64,000 nt of DNA from Macrolepiota albuminosa. Lineage: Eukaryota > Basidiomycota > Agaricomycetes > Agaricales > Agaricaceae. Where the stretch lies: contig JAMWFC010000067.1 of NCBI GenBank assembly GCA_027475525.1, positions 667,742 to 731,741 on the forward strand. Direction: 5' to 3'. The notes beneath the pieces were generated by a model. That model had not been told where the DNA came from and searched no databases. It saw only the letters and a program-made list of their open reading frames with translations. Every line of letters begins with the position of its first letter. The stretch's first letter is position 1. Below are positions 51,679 through 64,000 of the stretch, in pieces. The position numbers and the translations under genes were made by a program.

Positions 51679-52177
51679 ATTGTTATGCTATAGACAAAGC
51701 AAAGTAGAGTATATATTAATTTCTTGAATAGATAACACCCTCAGTCACTTATACAACAGACTGAGGATATGAATAGACTTGCAGATATGAGACTTAATAT
51801 CCCATAGATCAGATACTAATTTGTGTTGCTTGAGGTTCAGATTAGAGCACTAATCTTGCAAAGAAACCTGTCATCTGTTTTTTGGCTAGTTATTTACTGC
51901 AGAAAAGGGCATATTTCCTTGTTTAAAGACTTCAGAATTGACACATTGAAAATTGCATATCATGTGTCCTTTTCACTTTTTCCCAAGGAAACACAATTGT
52001 TATCAGTAGTGCAATATCAAAGACTATGTTTACTAGCAACCCATCAATATGTCAAGGAGTATAACAGGAGTTGTACATGGACATTTTGTTAAGAATATAG
52101 AATGGTGAATAATGCTTGGCACCACACATTTCACAGGCAAGAATGGGTGAAGGATATATGTTCAACTTAGATTAATC
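51679..52177. other. AT-rich non-coding DNA before the segmental duplication
   Basis: No gene recognised. The first roughly 30 bp (ACCTATTGTT...AAAGCAA) resemble the sequence left of the split LTR at 49428-49456, so the flanks of that LTR are themselves similar. Confidence 0.4.
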
Positions 52178-52230
52178 AGATGCAGCAGCATTAAAACCAA
52201 GGGCCGAGGGATGTGAAAAGGTTGAGTAGG

Positions 52231-53648
52231 TCAAGATCTCAGATAGCTGGGGTCACGGAGGTTGAGCATGAGCCTGCTTATCATTATGCTTGCCACTCTA
52301 CAGCCATTCATAGTGAGTAAAGTTAGCTTGTTTACTAGTAGCAGAGACATACACGTTGGCAAGAGTTGCTGTAGTACCTCGTTGGTAATCCTGGAAGGCC
52401 AGTCACCTTGATAGACTAGAGATATATGTAGGACATATTTACAGGGAGAGACTATGGAGATGTTGGTAAACAATGACAAGAAAAATCACAGAACATGAAT
52501 GCACTGACATGAAATGTTATGACAGTTACAAGTTCAATGATTGCAATAATTCTGCAATGATATATCAATATCTCATTTACAGAACCATCTGCATGAGCAC
52601 TGGCCCAAAGTATATTGCGCCTAGGGTAAAATATACTTTGAGTGTGAAAGGAAAGTATCTATACAGAAAGCATACCGTCACGTAGGAGAAGTCTGAATAC
52701 AGATTTGCGAACCTGGTCACCCCGTCTCCACGACTTGTACACGGTCATACTGAAAATCAACATGTCAAACATGAGCATTGCAATCCACGCATTGGCAACA
52801 CCTGGCCAGGACCATGGATTATTGTTGATCAGTCATACAATAATTCACATAAACAGTGGTAAAAAAACAAACTGTTTGCACTAGTATGAACTTCAATAAA
52901 ATTGATTCGAGTAAATCTGTTGCACTACTCACACGTGACGGTCTAGCGGTGGGGTACAACTTATTTGTGGATTGATGACAATGGCACTGGTGTCATGCCC
53001 AGCAAGTATGGTCCACTGATAAGGCAAATGAGAAAATACAAACTTTATGATCAAATTACGCCTCAATACTTACTATGCCAAAAGTAACAGCCGCAACTGC
53101 ACATGTACAGAGAAAAAAAAGTACTCGCAAGCTTTGGTCCCACAGTGCATATGTTCGTATTATGAAAAGTACTTGTGGGATAACACGTCGTCAATAATTG
53201 ACTTGAAGATGGATGATAGACTCACCTCCGACAATGATTTGAATGACCAGTATGAAATACTGATGATAGGTAGCCAATAAAGTGCATCTGGCGAAAAGGA
53301 ATTTCAGCATATTTTTGGATACAGCGATGGCAGACCTCACGCCTTGGATGCTCAGTTGAGAATAGAAGCTATTACAAATTCGAATGGAAAGTACCTTGGC
53401 CCCAAGTGTCCAAAAGTCTCGAACAAATGCAGGAACGTGGCCAAAAAGACTCAAATAGCGATTGAGGTAAAAGAAGGCAGAGGCCCACGAGAGAGATCGC
53501 CTGGACCAAAATCGGTCAACTTCGGCAGGTAGGGTCAACGCATAATCGTAGTAAAGTAGAGCTGCAACCGTCTCTCTTGGGAGTGAGTGGAGGTGAGGAA
53601 CAGCACTACATACTGTATGAGACGAGATCGATGTAGTTGTTACTAATG
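52231..53648 (-). pseudogene. DUF6533-family membrane protein, copy 2 (3' truncated)
   Basis: Same exon blocks as copy 1 (TLPAEVDRFWSRRSLSWASA, YHQYFILVIQIIVG). A two-base loss near 52220 shifts the frame after LNLRDPSYLRS, and the duplication ends at 52178, before the last codons of copy 1. Several amino-acid differences separate the copies, which fits relaxed constraint. Confidence 0.6.
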
Positions 53649-54631
53649 CTGCAAAAGTAATCAGACAGCCATGGACAAAGCAGAGGGGTAATCATACACT
53701 TGAGAACGGTTAAATGCTGCGGCGTCTTCAAACATCGAGAGGTATATTCGAACAAGCTGGTCGTTGTCGGTCCTATGACAGCTTTACATGACTGGTATAT
53801 ATCTGGTGGCTTAGAATAACTTTTATACATCTACAAAGTCATGATGTGGCGATCAGATCGTTAATTATGTAGCTTTCGCACAATGATGTGAAACCAGGTT
53901 TTCAGACGACAAAGACTACAGCCAAATGATCCATACAGCATCTAATCTACTGTGTCCTAGCTTGCATTTGTAGATGCAGCAGCACGGAGATCCACCGGAG
54001 GATGATTCCATCTGATTCAAATACATTATATAACGATTCACGAAGGTTGAACAAGTCTTGGTCTACACAACAGCACATCCGAACCGTGACAGTTCATGAA
54101 CCGATTATTATTAGGGTTGTATCACCAAGGTGCTCAGTACTTGTGATGTGTCATCTCCAATGCTTCTCCATCTGCCATCTTCATCGGAGACATCTTCAGG
54201 CACTCAAAGGACAGCACTTTTGTGGACACTCCACAGATAGAGTTCACAGATGAGGGTTTTTTCCGAATGTTGATGTCTATCAAACTGTGTGGCTGCAAAT
54301 CGAAGCAGCCGAGCATGCTTAAAACAACTAGAGAAACCTGAGAAAATTATCTTTTGCAAATTTATACACCCACCTTCATCCTAGACATTTACATTGAATT
54401 TAAATGAAGAGATTTCTGAATATTCTTTCTTTGAGTAAGAAGATGGTGTTGAGTATAGTGACCTCCTCGAAAGCTAGAATTTATGACAAAATGACTCAGT
54501 GTCCTTTGTTGCATCAATCATTAGTTTGTCACCACTTTGTTCTCAAATACTCTTCTAAGAGCTTGCTGTTTCATTTATCTCTGTCTGCACACCCATAAAC
54601 ACTGCCGCAATGGACTGTTGTTTGTATATAG

Positions 54632-54832
54632 GTGATTACGAATTTCTTTTCCGTCAGGTGTTCTCCAAATATTACAAAAATTCTCGGTAGATCCTGCACT
54701 AATTTATTGCTCCGATGTACACCAGAGGGGGTGATCATGCTTCATATGAAGCCATTCCTACTTCGGGCTGTCTTTCCAATGCCACTACTCCCTTGTACAT
54801 CCCTTGGACATCACATGCAGGTATTTAGTTAG
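54632..54832 (+). other. Small open frame, duplicate of 40130-40330
   Basis: Same 66-codon translation as in copy 1; see that entry. Confidence 0.25.
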
Positions 54833-55730
54833 AGGACTTTACATGATTTACATCTTCGTTGATTTCTGATTCGAAGGCGCGAAATCAAAACAACGCGTGA
54901 AAAAAAAACATGTGATATGCATGATATGATATGATAAGCACGTGTGCTATGGTCCCAGTTGGTTGCAACCGTTGTTCCAGGATACTGTCCAATTATGGGA
55001 TGTGTATCCCTACTACAACGACTTATCAGATTAGGAGCACGACTTATCACATTTGGACAGGACTTATGCTATATAGACATTGCCACGTCAAGTATAGGGA
55101 TATTCTTTCTTTCCTTCCTTCCTCTTACTCGTACGTATGATCCGACTGCCACCTTATTCCAATATAGCCACGTCTTGTTCTGTGGTGTGTCTGTGAAGTT
55201 ATTCCGACACTAACGGCTTCTCGCGTGTCTACGGAGGTGCCTTTCGATCGAAATTAAATATGTAGCTGGAACCCTGGCTGCTCGAGGTGAATCGGGGTTG
55301 ATGGTGTGACATGTACTTGGCACGATCGACATAGATCGACGACGCGCCTTTACTTCGCACGCCACCAACCACAGGCACCACAAAAATCTCAGTTAGTCTC
55401 ACCACGCACCAGAATTACGCCTCGGACCCTAGAGTGGGCTGAAGTGCGATTTCAAATTCCCAACACTCGATGATTGTCGGCAGTTGCTGTATTTTATTTC
55501 TGAAGAAATTACAGCCAACTGCAAACACTTTTTTTCGTCGTAAACGTACAGTTGGTGTGATGTGGATGTGTCGGTACCGAGGCGCATCAGAAACTATGTA
55601 CCAACTTAACGTCATCACATACCATTTTCGTCAGCCGGGCTTTCAAGAATGGACACAATGGAGGTCCCCAAAAGATGTTGTGTGGGGACACAGCACAGCA
55701 CTTTAGTAAGTTTTTGATTCTTTGGGGTGA

Positions 55731-56049
55731 TACCAATGGAAGAGAACAATGGCATGGACTAGAGCAGATGCGCCTGAGGATGTTGATGACATATTCGGGT
55801 CGTCTCGGCGGTCTCACAAACGGATAAACCCGCGACATGAGGTACAGGGTTTATTGCTTTGTTCACCATAGCAGGATTGCCGTCAAGTCTTTGGACCATG
55901 TCCTTACAGCAACCTGGTCCTGAGAAGGGTTTGAAGGTCGCAGAGATAAGGACGGAGAAAATCAAATTAATCGGGTGATGATGTACCTAATTATAACAAA
56001 CAAAAAGAAGTGGGGGCGGATCCAGCGCTTCTCTCCTCCAACACCCACC
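55731..56049. other. Upstream region of the acyl-CoA synthetase gene
   Basis: About 320 bp between the duplication and the start codon, with no ORF. A TATA-like element is not obvious. The start context CACCATGTC is a good Kozak-type site. Confidence 0.5.
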
Positions 56050-58437
56050 ATGTCCCGTATACGCACAAACAAGCCTGGTTACTACGGCAAAGGTTCGCTT
56101 GAAGTTGCCTCTGCAGCTCCAGGCGAGGGCGCTATCCGCAGGTGCACTCTCTCGCTCAACGGGCTCGTCACACAGCCTTTTGAGGGGATCGACACTGTCT
56201 ACGATATCATTTCGTATGCTGCTCGAACCCATGGCACAAGGGATGCTCTCGGTTGGAGAGACGTTATTAGCATTGTCGAGGAAGAGAAGGACGTCACCAA
56301 GGTCGTCGCAGGCAAGGAGGTTACTGAAAAAAAGAAGTGGAAGTATTTCCAGCTCAGCGACTATAAATACCTCTCATTTGTCGAGGTCAAAGAAGCTGTC
56401 TCCGACATTGCTCGTGGTCTCGTCGAGATTGGTGTCTCAACGGAACATGTTCTTAATGTCTATGCTCAAACCAGGTTCGTCTATTCGTTTTTTGTTGTGT
56501 CGAGGCCTTCGTTACTTATAATAACCCTATCACAGTCCGAGCTGGCAATTGATTTCGCACGCATGTGCATCTATCTCCACCACGATCGCAACAGCTTACG
56601 ACACTCTGGGTGAAGATGGCCTCACACATTCTCTCAATGAACCAGACTGTTTCGGCATCTTCACCAACGCCGAACTTCTCCCCACAGTGCAAAAAGTCCT
56701 TGCTAACACTCCCTCTGTCAAGTACGTCCTGTATGATGGCGAAGCTACGCCTGCAGTCATAGACAAAATCGTTTCAATTCGTGACGTCAAAGTTCTCACT
56801 ATAAACGAGCTACGCGAGCTCGGAAAAGGCAAATCTACGGAACCACTCGAGGCGAGACGGCCCAAGCCGGAGACAATGGCTTGCATCATGTACACCAGCG
56901 GCAGCACCGGTAACCCCAAGGGCGTCTCGATCACCCATGGCAACCTCGTGGCATCTGTGGGTGCCGTGTATGCCCTCCTTGGCCATCACCTTACGTACGA
57001 CGATAGCTACCTTGCCTATCTCCCGCTTGCGCACGTGCTTGAGTACATTGTCGAGTTGATCATATTCTTCGTCGGTATGCCATCCGGGTATGGCCGCGTC
57101 AAGACCCTCACCGACGCGTCCGTTAGGAACTGCAAAGGCGACATCAGCGCGTTCCGCCCGTCCATCATGGTCGGTGTCCCTGCCGTATGGGAGACCATCC
57201 GCAAGGGCATCATTGCAAAGGTCAACGGTGGTGGTCCAATTAAGAAGGGCGTGTTCCATGGTGCCTTAGCTGCGAAGAAAGCGAACGTACCCGTCATCGC
57301 CCAGATTGCTGACAGTGTCGTGTTGAGTAGCGTACGAGCTGCCACGGGCGGCAGGCTCCGCATCGCACTCAGCGGCGGCGCAGCTATCAGTCGCGAGACT
57401 CAGGAGTTCCTGACCACCGCCCTCGTGACTGTTCTGCAAGGTCCGTCTGCTTTGGCATGTATGCTACCTTTTTGATCTAACGTTATACATTCAGGCTATG
57501 GAATGACAGAATCTTGTGGAATGTGCGCGATCCTTCCCCCTGAATTGATGCGATACGAGTCCGTCGGTGTCCCCGTGCCCTCGATCGAAGTGAAGCTGCG
57601 CGACGTTGAGGATGCTGGATATCTTTCTACCAACAACCCACCTCAGGGAGAGGTTTGCATCCGCGGACCCTCAGTCACAAAAGGCTACTTCAAGCGCCCT
57701 GACCTCAATGAAGACCCCACTATCTTCGCCGAGGACGGATGGTTCAGAACCGGCGATGTTGGCCAATGGAACCCTGATGGTACTCTTTCTTTGATAGATC
57801 GGTCAGTTCACTCTCAACGATCATTCCGAGAATGAATGACTTACGCGCTTCTGCCTTCTCATTGCTCCAGCATCAAAAATCTCGTCAAGCTGCAGCACGG
57901 CGAGGTAAGCTGCTCCTCTTTTTCCTTCCTCTCTCGCCAGTTTGAGCCGATCCCGCAACGCAGTACATCGCTTTAGAACGCCTAGAAGCGGTCTACAAAT
58001 CCTGCAACCTCGTGGGCAACATCTGCGTGCACGCGTCGCAAGAAGCGAAGCAACCGCTCGCTATCATCATCCCACACGAGGCGCACCTCCGGCATGCGAT
58101 CCAGACGAACACCAACGGCGCCAAGGGCGTCGACGCCTCTGCAAACCTTGGGGATCTGTGTGAGGATCAGCGGGTAAAGAATCTCCTGCTTAAGGAGATC
58201 AACGTGACCGGGAAGAAGAATGGGTTCAAGCCACAGGAGCTCCTTCAGGCGGTGATCCTTACCCCCGACGAGTGGACGCCCGAAAGCGGGCTCGTCACGG
58301 CTGCGCAGAAGATTCAGAGGTCGAAGATCGCCAAGGCGTTTGAGGCGGAGATTAAGGCATGTTGATTTCTTCCCCCCCTTGCTTGCTGGGAAGGGACTGA
58401 CGTGCTTTTTTTGTAGGAGATATACGCAAAACAGTAA
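56050..58437 (+). CDS. Long-chain fatty acid-CoA ligase (acyl-CoA synthetase)
   Basis: Activates long-chain fatty acids to acyl-CoA through an acyl-AMP intermediate. Exons: 56050-56474, 56536-57440, 57495-57801, 57871-57904, 57964-58356, 58417-58437; 2085 nt, 694 aa. All phases agree. Motifs: WQLISHACASISTTIATAYD, the AMP-binding P-loop MYTSGSTGNPKG, GYGMTESCG, DGWFRTGDVGQWNPDGTLSL, and LIDR joined across an intron to IKNLVKLQHGE. The last intron has a GC donor (AAG|GCATGT...TGACGTG...TTGTAG) and leads to EIYAKQ-stop; without splicing the protein would end six residues earlier at Cys. No signal peptide. The family acts on ER, lipid-droplet or peroxisomal membranes. The gene looks intact. Confidence 0.93.
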
Positions 58438-59257
58438 TCGTCTGATGCTCTACTAATTTTCTTTTGGCTTCCTGGGTGGATGTGCTCGATACTTGTCCCC
58501 TGATTCGTTGTATTCGGCATGTCTCTCTCCTCACCGGTTCTCCTCCCTTTTCTCTGAGTTTTTATCCATACCCGTAGAATTTGTATGATATAACATGTAG
58601 TCGTTTTTAGTATATCTAGTAACCTCTTCGCTTCGTTTCTTGTGATGCAGATAATATGACGTGATCTCTTAAAAAAATTATGTATTGCATTCCTGTGCGT
58701 TTCAGAGTTCTCTACTCATATCTACAGCTGGGAATTATCGCGAATCCTTTTAGTATTTTGAATCTTGTTTTGGATCGATCTCGATGGGATTTGTGAAGGT
58801 GTAGGTGTTTCAGGAATCAACCTAAGGAGGTGAATGTGGAACATCATGCATCAAGGCCTATGTGGCACGTTCTTGCGAATCATAATGTATGTCATTCATT
58901 TGATTATCATTGGCGCCGCCGTCGTTATTGAGACCACGTTGAATGTGACTTCTAATGACGATTGCAAGGGAAGCTCAATCCACTAAGAGGGTGAAATCGA
59001 CGGTGGCTTGACCTCGTCTCGGCGCAACATGCTGATTCATGATGCCCTCGACTAACGCGATTAGGTTACCTATGCTTCTGATCTTCGTTCTGGTTTCAAG
59101 GGACGAGATACAGATAGAAGTCATGCTGATTAAACCACAGCATCTATTACGCCTGCCATAAACACGTACATAATACATACACAAGTTTGAGAGATACATT
59201 TGTGATCACTTATCTAATCCTGACAACGTACAAGTGACGACAATGAAGGCAACGAAC
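58438..59257. other. Intergenic region between the acyl-CoA synthetase and the P450
   Basis: Convergent gene ends, so this holds both 3' UTRs. A TATATAACATGTAG tract lies near 58590. No gene recognised. Confidence 0.6.
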
Positions 59258-61387
59258 CTAAATACTGTTTGCCTCGATTATGAGCAAGCGAGCCTTTTCG
59301 CTGCGAGGCAAGATATCGCATGGCAGGGTGGGCGGGTGACTACACCTCGTAAGGACAAAGGACGAGAGGGATGATCCAAGTACATACCTTGAGATTCCGC
59401 CTATGAACGGTGCGTTAATATCTGGTTCAATCTCGGTACCGTCCTCCCTAATCGACCTCTTTATGTTAAAGGCCGCCAAGATCGACACTATGGCGATCCA
59501 AACAGTGTCAGCAGCGAAATAACGCCCAGGACAAATCCTAAACGGGGTTTTAAAGTCAGGTTTATCGATAGTCCTGCCGATAGTAGCTTGCTAGTTACGT
59601 TACCTTCGACCAAAACCAAATACCTCGCTAGGATAGGGTTCTTTGTTGCCCTCTGGCCTTGGTAGGAAGCGTGCAGGGTTAAACGTATGAGGGTCAGCGT
59701 AAATAGTGTCATCAAGGTTGATCGCCCTGGGTATCACACATATGAAGTCAAATATCTCCTGTGAACTGTAGTAGACAAATCTACCTGATGTTAGATATCA
59801 CGAGAGAACCTTTCGGTATCAACATGCCTCGATAGACGTCGTCCTCCATACAACGATGTGGAATGCCTGTCAAAGCCAGGCGTTAACGTCTCAGTTCGGT
59901 GATGAATATAGCCAGGTTTACCTAGAGGAACCGATGTATGCCATCTGCTTAGATTGCTTAGATATTAAAGACTGCAAAGGATTAGGGACCAACTGTAAAA
60001 TACAAACCTGAGAGTTTCTTGCAATATTGCTTCTACGTAGGGGAGATCTTTTCTATCATCAAACTCTGGTAATCGTTCGGAACCTATGATAGAGTCGATC
60101 TCTTGCTGAGCTCTGATCTGACACATAGGGAATGCAAGCATAGCATAGATAAAAGTCGAGATTGTCGACCATGTCTATGCAGAGTAGTCAATTAGACATG
60201 ATCAGAGTGTGGTCAAACTCTGCTTACGGTCTCTGTGCCTGCGACGAAGACAGACGCACCAGCACTCATGATATCTTCATCCGAGTTCAAACATTTCGGC
60301 CCAAGTCTTTCCTTTTCCTCGAGCTGGGTTGCGACCAGCGACGGCACTGCTGTGCCCTTAGCCTAGCTACTAGTCAGGAGACTCCTCAACAAACAAGCGG
60401 GCGCTACCTACCAGCTCGCATTGGACATATTCAAATGGAGCTCGATGGGTAGCATCAACGAACTTCCGATTTTCTCTCCCTACAGTGGCATAATAAGTGC
60501 CCGGGAACCAGGATGGAAAGTGTTCCACTTCGAGTTTCAATAAATGAGTTATCGAGCAACGTCAAAGAGAGTACAATCGAGCGTACAGAATGGAAAGAGA
60601 TCGATTGGAGTGGCCCCTGGAAGCCCCGCCCGGCGCATCGCTTCATTAGTGTCCCGCGATAAAGCAAGAAATGCATCACTATCCGAGGTCACATGGTATC
60701 CGTACGTTATTTGCATGATAATGGCAATCGAAAATCTTACAGTGTTAGAGAATAAATTAAGTATAGAGGAACTTTCCTTACCTAGTGATGTGATGTTCTC
60801 GAGCCTTGTAATCAACTAGGAGGTTTTGAAGGAGAATTCGGGCTTCCCTCGTTTGAGCTGCTTGATACGGAACACACTTGGATACATCGAAGCTTTGCTG
60901 AAAAATACGACGATGCCGTTTAAAAGCCTCTCCATATCGCATGAATGCGACCGCATGGCTCCAACCCATGCTTTTCAAAAAATGTTTTTAGAGTACGGTT
61001 ATAGATGAAGTGGACTGATATTACAGTTCATAAACTGTGAGACGAGGTCTGTCACTGTATGTCCTACTTCGTTTCTCGAGCAGGTCAGTAGCCGCCTTGA
61101 GACTGTTCAGGACAATGAGAGATCGACCAAGAAAGTGAACATGAATCACATCTCCTGCTGGAATTAAACACATGATGGTGGTAACAGTTGAACAATGGCC
61201 AACCGTATTGCTTTCCCCACTGATAAAACAAATCCTCCTGGCTCTGTGGAGGGATCAGCAGTAAATGACCTATGAAAGGTTTGGCCGGGGGTCCAGGAGG
61301 TAATGGCGGAAGCCTGCGTTTTGTTGACACAGACCAGGCATACACCATTACAATTGCAAGAAAGCTCAAGATAGCTAGTGAGAACAT
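59258..61387 (-). CDS. Cytochrome P450 monooxygenase
   Basis: Heme-thiolate monooxygenase. Twelve exons on the minus strand: 61387-61204, 61154-61025, 60970-60782, 60735-60587, 60527-60412, 60362-60228, 60174-60008, 59944-59922, 59866-59785, 59726-59604, 59537-59388, 59339-59258; 1530 nt, 509 aa, phases consistent throughout. N-terminal membrane anchor (MFSLAILSFLAIVMVYAW) and proline hinge (LPPLPPGPP). The I-helix reads ASVFVAGTET, the K-helix EAILQETLR, and the heme loop FGFGRR-ICPGRYFA with the Cys ligand, split by an intron. One exon is only 23 nt. Substrate cannot be inferred; expected in the ER membrane. No biosynthetic partners are seen nearby. Confidence 0.92.
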
Positions 61388-64000
61388 GACAGCTCTTGTT
61401 GGTTCTGAAGTGGTGCAATGATATACTTGGAGTCACCTGGTACGACACTTCAAACTGATCAAGTTTGTGTGACAGGTGGTATACAAGGAGAATCTACAAT
61501 TCATCCACACGTGCCAAATCAGGTTTCAAGGCGCGGACTGCTGTGTCATGTAAAGAGAAACTCAGAACGTGACAAAGTCTCAAAACTAAGGACTTACCCC
61601 TTCAATTGTCCCTATAAATCAATTTATCGTAGAAACACACCGACACTACAATATGAGGCGTTGCATAGAAGAGGCAGGAGCGTATCCACACTCGCAATCA
61701 TCGGGAGACATCATCACCATACATGTGGCGATCTTTCGATTCAACCTTAACCACCTAAGATGGCAGAAGATTCGAAATGAAAATCTAAGACGCATACACA
61801 ATTGAAGAGCCAGGTTGGCTCACATGGCTTTGCGCAGGGTACACTGGACTGATCAGTCCACGGGTACAAGTGTGGACAGAGGTAAGATCAAGGAGAGCGA
61901 AGAGTTGGACCAGGAGTTATTAGGTCAGACGTTAGCTCAAGTGATCATGATGAATACTGGATCATCAATATCCTCTAATAAGAGTATTGGAGGAAAACAG
62001 AATAGTCAAATGTTGAACAATGGATTGTAGCTTGCGGGCACACGAGGGGATCACCGAAAGTCGGATTAGATCTAATACCAGATCCGTGTTGGAAGGAGGG
62101 ATCGCAGAAGTAGATAAACTATGCAGCTTTCGTGGGGATGTGATCGGGATTGGATACCAAGACACCGTTTGTATCACTCTAGTGTTAATTTTCATAAGGT
62201 ACATATCCTAATGGATAGTCTTGATTTCATCAATCCGGAGAATATGGAGGAAACAGTTCATAACAACTTACCCACGGCCTGTTTGACTTCTTTCGTAATC
62301 ATCCTTACCCTTGCCTCAAACGACAGACGGAATGTTTTTTGATACGGCGTTCAGTTTCATTGAATCGAGGACTTGATGTCATAAGAGATAAGAAAACGTC
62401 TTTGTCCACTTCGTTGCTCGGTATCGATATGGCTTGACCCACAGGTACGTCTTCTTTCGTTCTAAGTGTATTCAAGACTCGCTCGGATGATATACACTGT
62501 TCGTATGCCTCGCTTTGACATACATATCATTCCATTCAATTTGTCACATTGGCTCTGAATACTGTTCATTGACTTCTGTCATTCGACGGCTCTTCCGGTT
62601 CCACTTGCATATGACCTCTCGTTGTTCAGCTCATATAAGGGCATGTTGCCTTGCTGGATTATAGGGCAAGTTGCTGGTCTTCACAAAGACGAGACTTTCG
62701 CGGTCCCTCAAGTTCGATGCAGGAATCACGACGTCGCTCCCGGATGGCTTGGGAGTCGACAACACATAACTGCTCAAAAGCCGACGAAAATTGGAGTCCA
62801 AGCTCCTTGAATTCACAATCATGATAAACTCTATACGAGTCACTTCTTCTCATAAACTCGCCCGCTGCCCTTGACGGCTCCTCTTCATCACTGGTGCTCC
62901 CTCGTGATTGATGTCGGCCTCGTTCTCCGTTATTGTTGAACAGAACACCTTAATTCCGCCGGAAATTCTGGAAATTCTCAGGTTCGCGTTGCGTATGCCC
63001 ATCTTATTGCCTCATCCGCATGTACGGCTTCATCATGATGCGCCCGCTTGAGGTTACCCTGTACTTAGTCTCCAAAGAGTTAATACAAATCGATTTATCG
63101 AGTATCAGGTGTATCTCGGAAGCTCGCGAACTTCACGTCTGAACGATGATCACGACAGGTTCTTTCATGACAGGCAAATTTGCCGGGACCATCGTGAGTA
63201 TGGCTTTCCCACTCGTGCCTTACATCAGCTCTCACTCTTCTAAAGTATAATGTCAATTTTACGAAGATCCGACGAAGGTCCAATGATTTACCTCACATAG
63301 ACGACCATTGGTAACTGTCATCATTCTGGTGTACCAGTGATACAAACGCACAGAGTCAATTTGTGAGCTCCTCTTCCTGCAGCTCTTCAACTCCAACTAG
63401 CCGTCTCAGGCCGGGTGCGAATTGCGTTTGACAGTAGGACGAGGAACTCCAGGCACGTTTGAGTCGCTCTGCCCGCTGAGCTGTAATGGGCTCCTCTCAG
63501 CAATATCTATTGTATAGACCAATAACACTCTGTATCCTCTGCATGGCAACTTATGAAAAATATGAATGCGTCGATGGATATAGCTGTTTGTTATACATGA
63601 TTTTAGACGCCTACCTTGTGCTAAACTAGCCTGTCTTCATACAAAATTTACTTACCAAAGTTCGTGATTGCGGCTTGTCACTTACAATGCCTTCCTATTT
63701 GGGGGATGCGTGTGTTTTCCAATGTTATTATTTCCCTCTGGTCCAACGCGTCACCTCACATATGCATTCATTCACCAGGATTCAATGTACCAGGAGTTGT
63801 GCTTGAACTGCGTGATTGACGTGGAACATCCATTTCTTGCTCCGAGATGCAACTGTCTATTTGATGGATATGCTCAAATGCATGCCGTTGGTGCCGGATC
63901 CGCGTCTCTGCGACTTGATCGATTCTCAGGCATGCATCCACGGCAATCTTCGTGGACTTCAAACTAGAATCCTTCCTCTCTACCTGTCACGGCATGCCCC
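61388..64000. other. Region without a recognised gene
   Basis: About 2.6 kb upstream of the P450. Short frames exist on both strands. The most protein-like is a minus-strand stretch near 62455-62290 (QAISIPSNEVDKDVFLSLMT, then FNETERRI), which is broken within about 60 codons and matches nothing I know. It may be a decayed gene. Confidence 0.4.

Larger units (their letters stand above)
52178..55730 (+). repeat. Segmental duplication, copy 2
   Basis: 3553 bp, collinear with copy 1 apart from two extra blocks (about 53925-54040 and 54340-54465). Its left edge falls in the last codons of the DUF6533 gene, and its right edge leads into the acyl-CoA synthetase promoter region. Confidence 0.9.

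Noticed and set aside
61388..64000. Second P450 or biosynthetic gene next to the P450
   Set aside because: Translated minus-strand fragments near 62.3-62.5 kb and 63.1-63.3 kb show no heme loop, I-helix or other conserved motif.
1..64000. CRISPR arrays, rRNA genes, bacterial-type operons
   Set aside because: No regularly spaced repeats, rRNA-like sequence or ribosome binding sites; the window is eukaryotic.

Overview
The window looks like a repeat-choked stretch of a basidiomycete (probably Agaricomycete) genome. The evidence is multi-exon genes with roughly 45-65 nt introns carrying CTRAY branch points, a DUF6533-type membrane protein gene present twice, chromodomain Ty3/gypsy elements, a copia element and an RT family typical of mushrooms. 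Only about 56.0-61.4 kb is ordinary genic DNA; nearly everything else is transposons of very different ages. Species cannot be named from the sequence.

Layout. 0-10.4 kb: Ty3/gypsy element A, pol on the minus strand, with plus-strand spliced ORFs convergent on the end of pol. 10.4-11.6 kb: decayed gag-like relic F1. 12.2-17.5 kb: decayed element D (gag-like, zinc knuckle, RT, RNase H, no integrase seen), split by a Tc1/mariner element (13367-14982) whose target rejoins in frame. 17.6-37.7 kb: a three-level nest. Copia element E (LTRs 17592-17911 and 37403-37730, minus strand) is interrupted next to its 5' LTR by gypsy element B (499-bp LTRs 23663-24161 and 36897-37395, target duplication CTTTG). 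B is itself interrupted by chromodomain gypsy element C (26556 to about 36605). C carries two successive retropepsin domains and, between pol and its 3' LTR, an antisense four-exon gene for a cysteine-cluster/coiled-coil protein. 37.9-41.2 kb and 52.2-55.7 kb: a direct segmental duplication holding a DUF6533 gene. 41.2-42.65 kb: 3' end of a LINE. 43-47.6 kb: gag relic F2, tRNA-like sequences and low-complexity DNA. 47.6-51.7 kb: a graveyard of B-family LTRs. 56.05-58.44 kb: intact long-chain acyl-CoA synthetase (six exons, 694 aa). 59.26-61.39 kb: intact cytochrome P450 (twelve exons, 509 aa). 61.4-64 kb: nothing recognisable.

The most important technical observation is that 21 places carry a tandem duplication with an offset of 77 bp, including one beside a 100-N gap. 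They sit almost only in young repeats and break reading frames that become continuous when one copy is removed. This looks like an assembly-graph overlap (k = 77) left unmerged, so the apparent decay of elements A and C is largely artificial. Elements D, E and the Tc1 copy, by contrast, show true decay dominated by C-to-T/G-to-A changes and CpG loss. The best candidates for undescribed biology are the antisense spliced genes between pol and the 3' end of elements C and A, and the Tc1 element whose terminal arms are themselves bounded by inverted copies of the tip motif.
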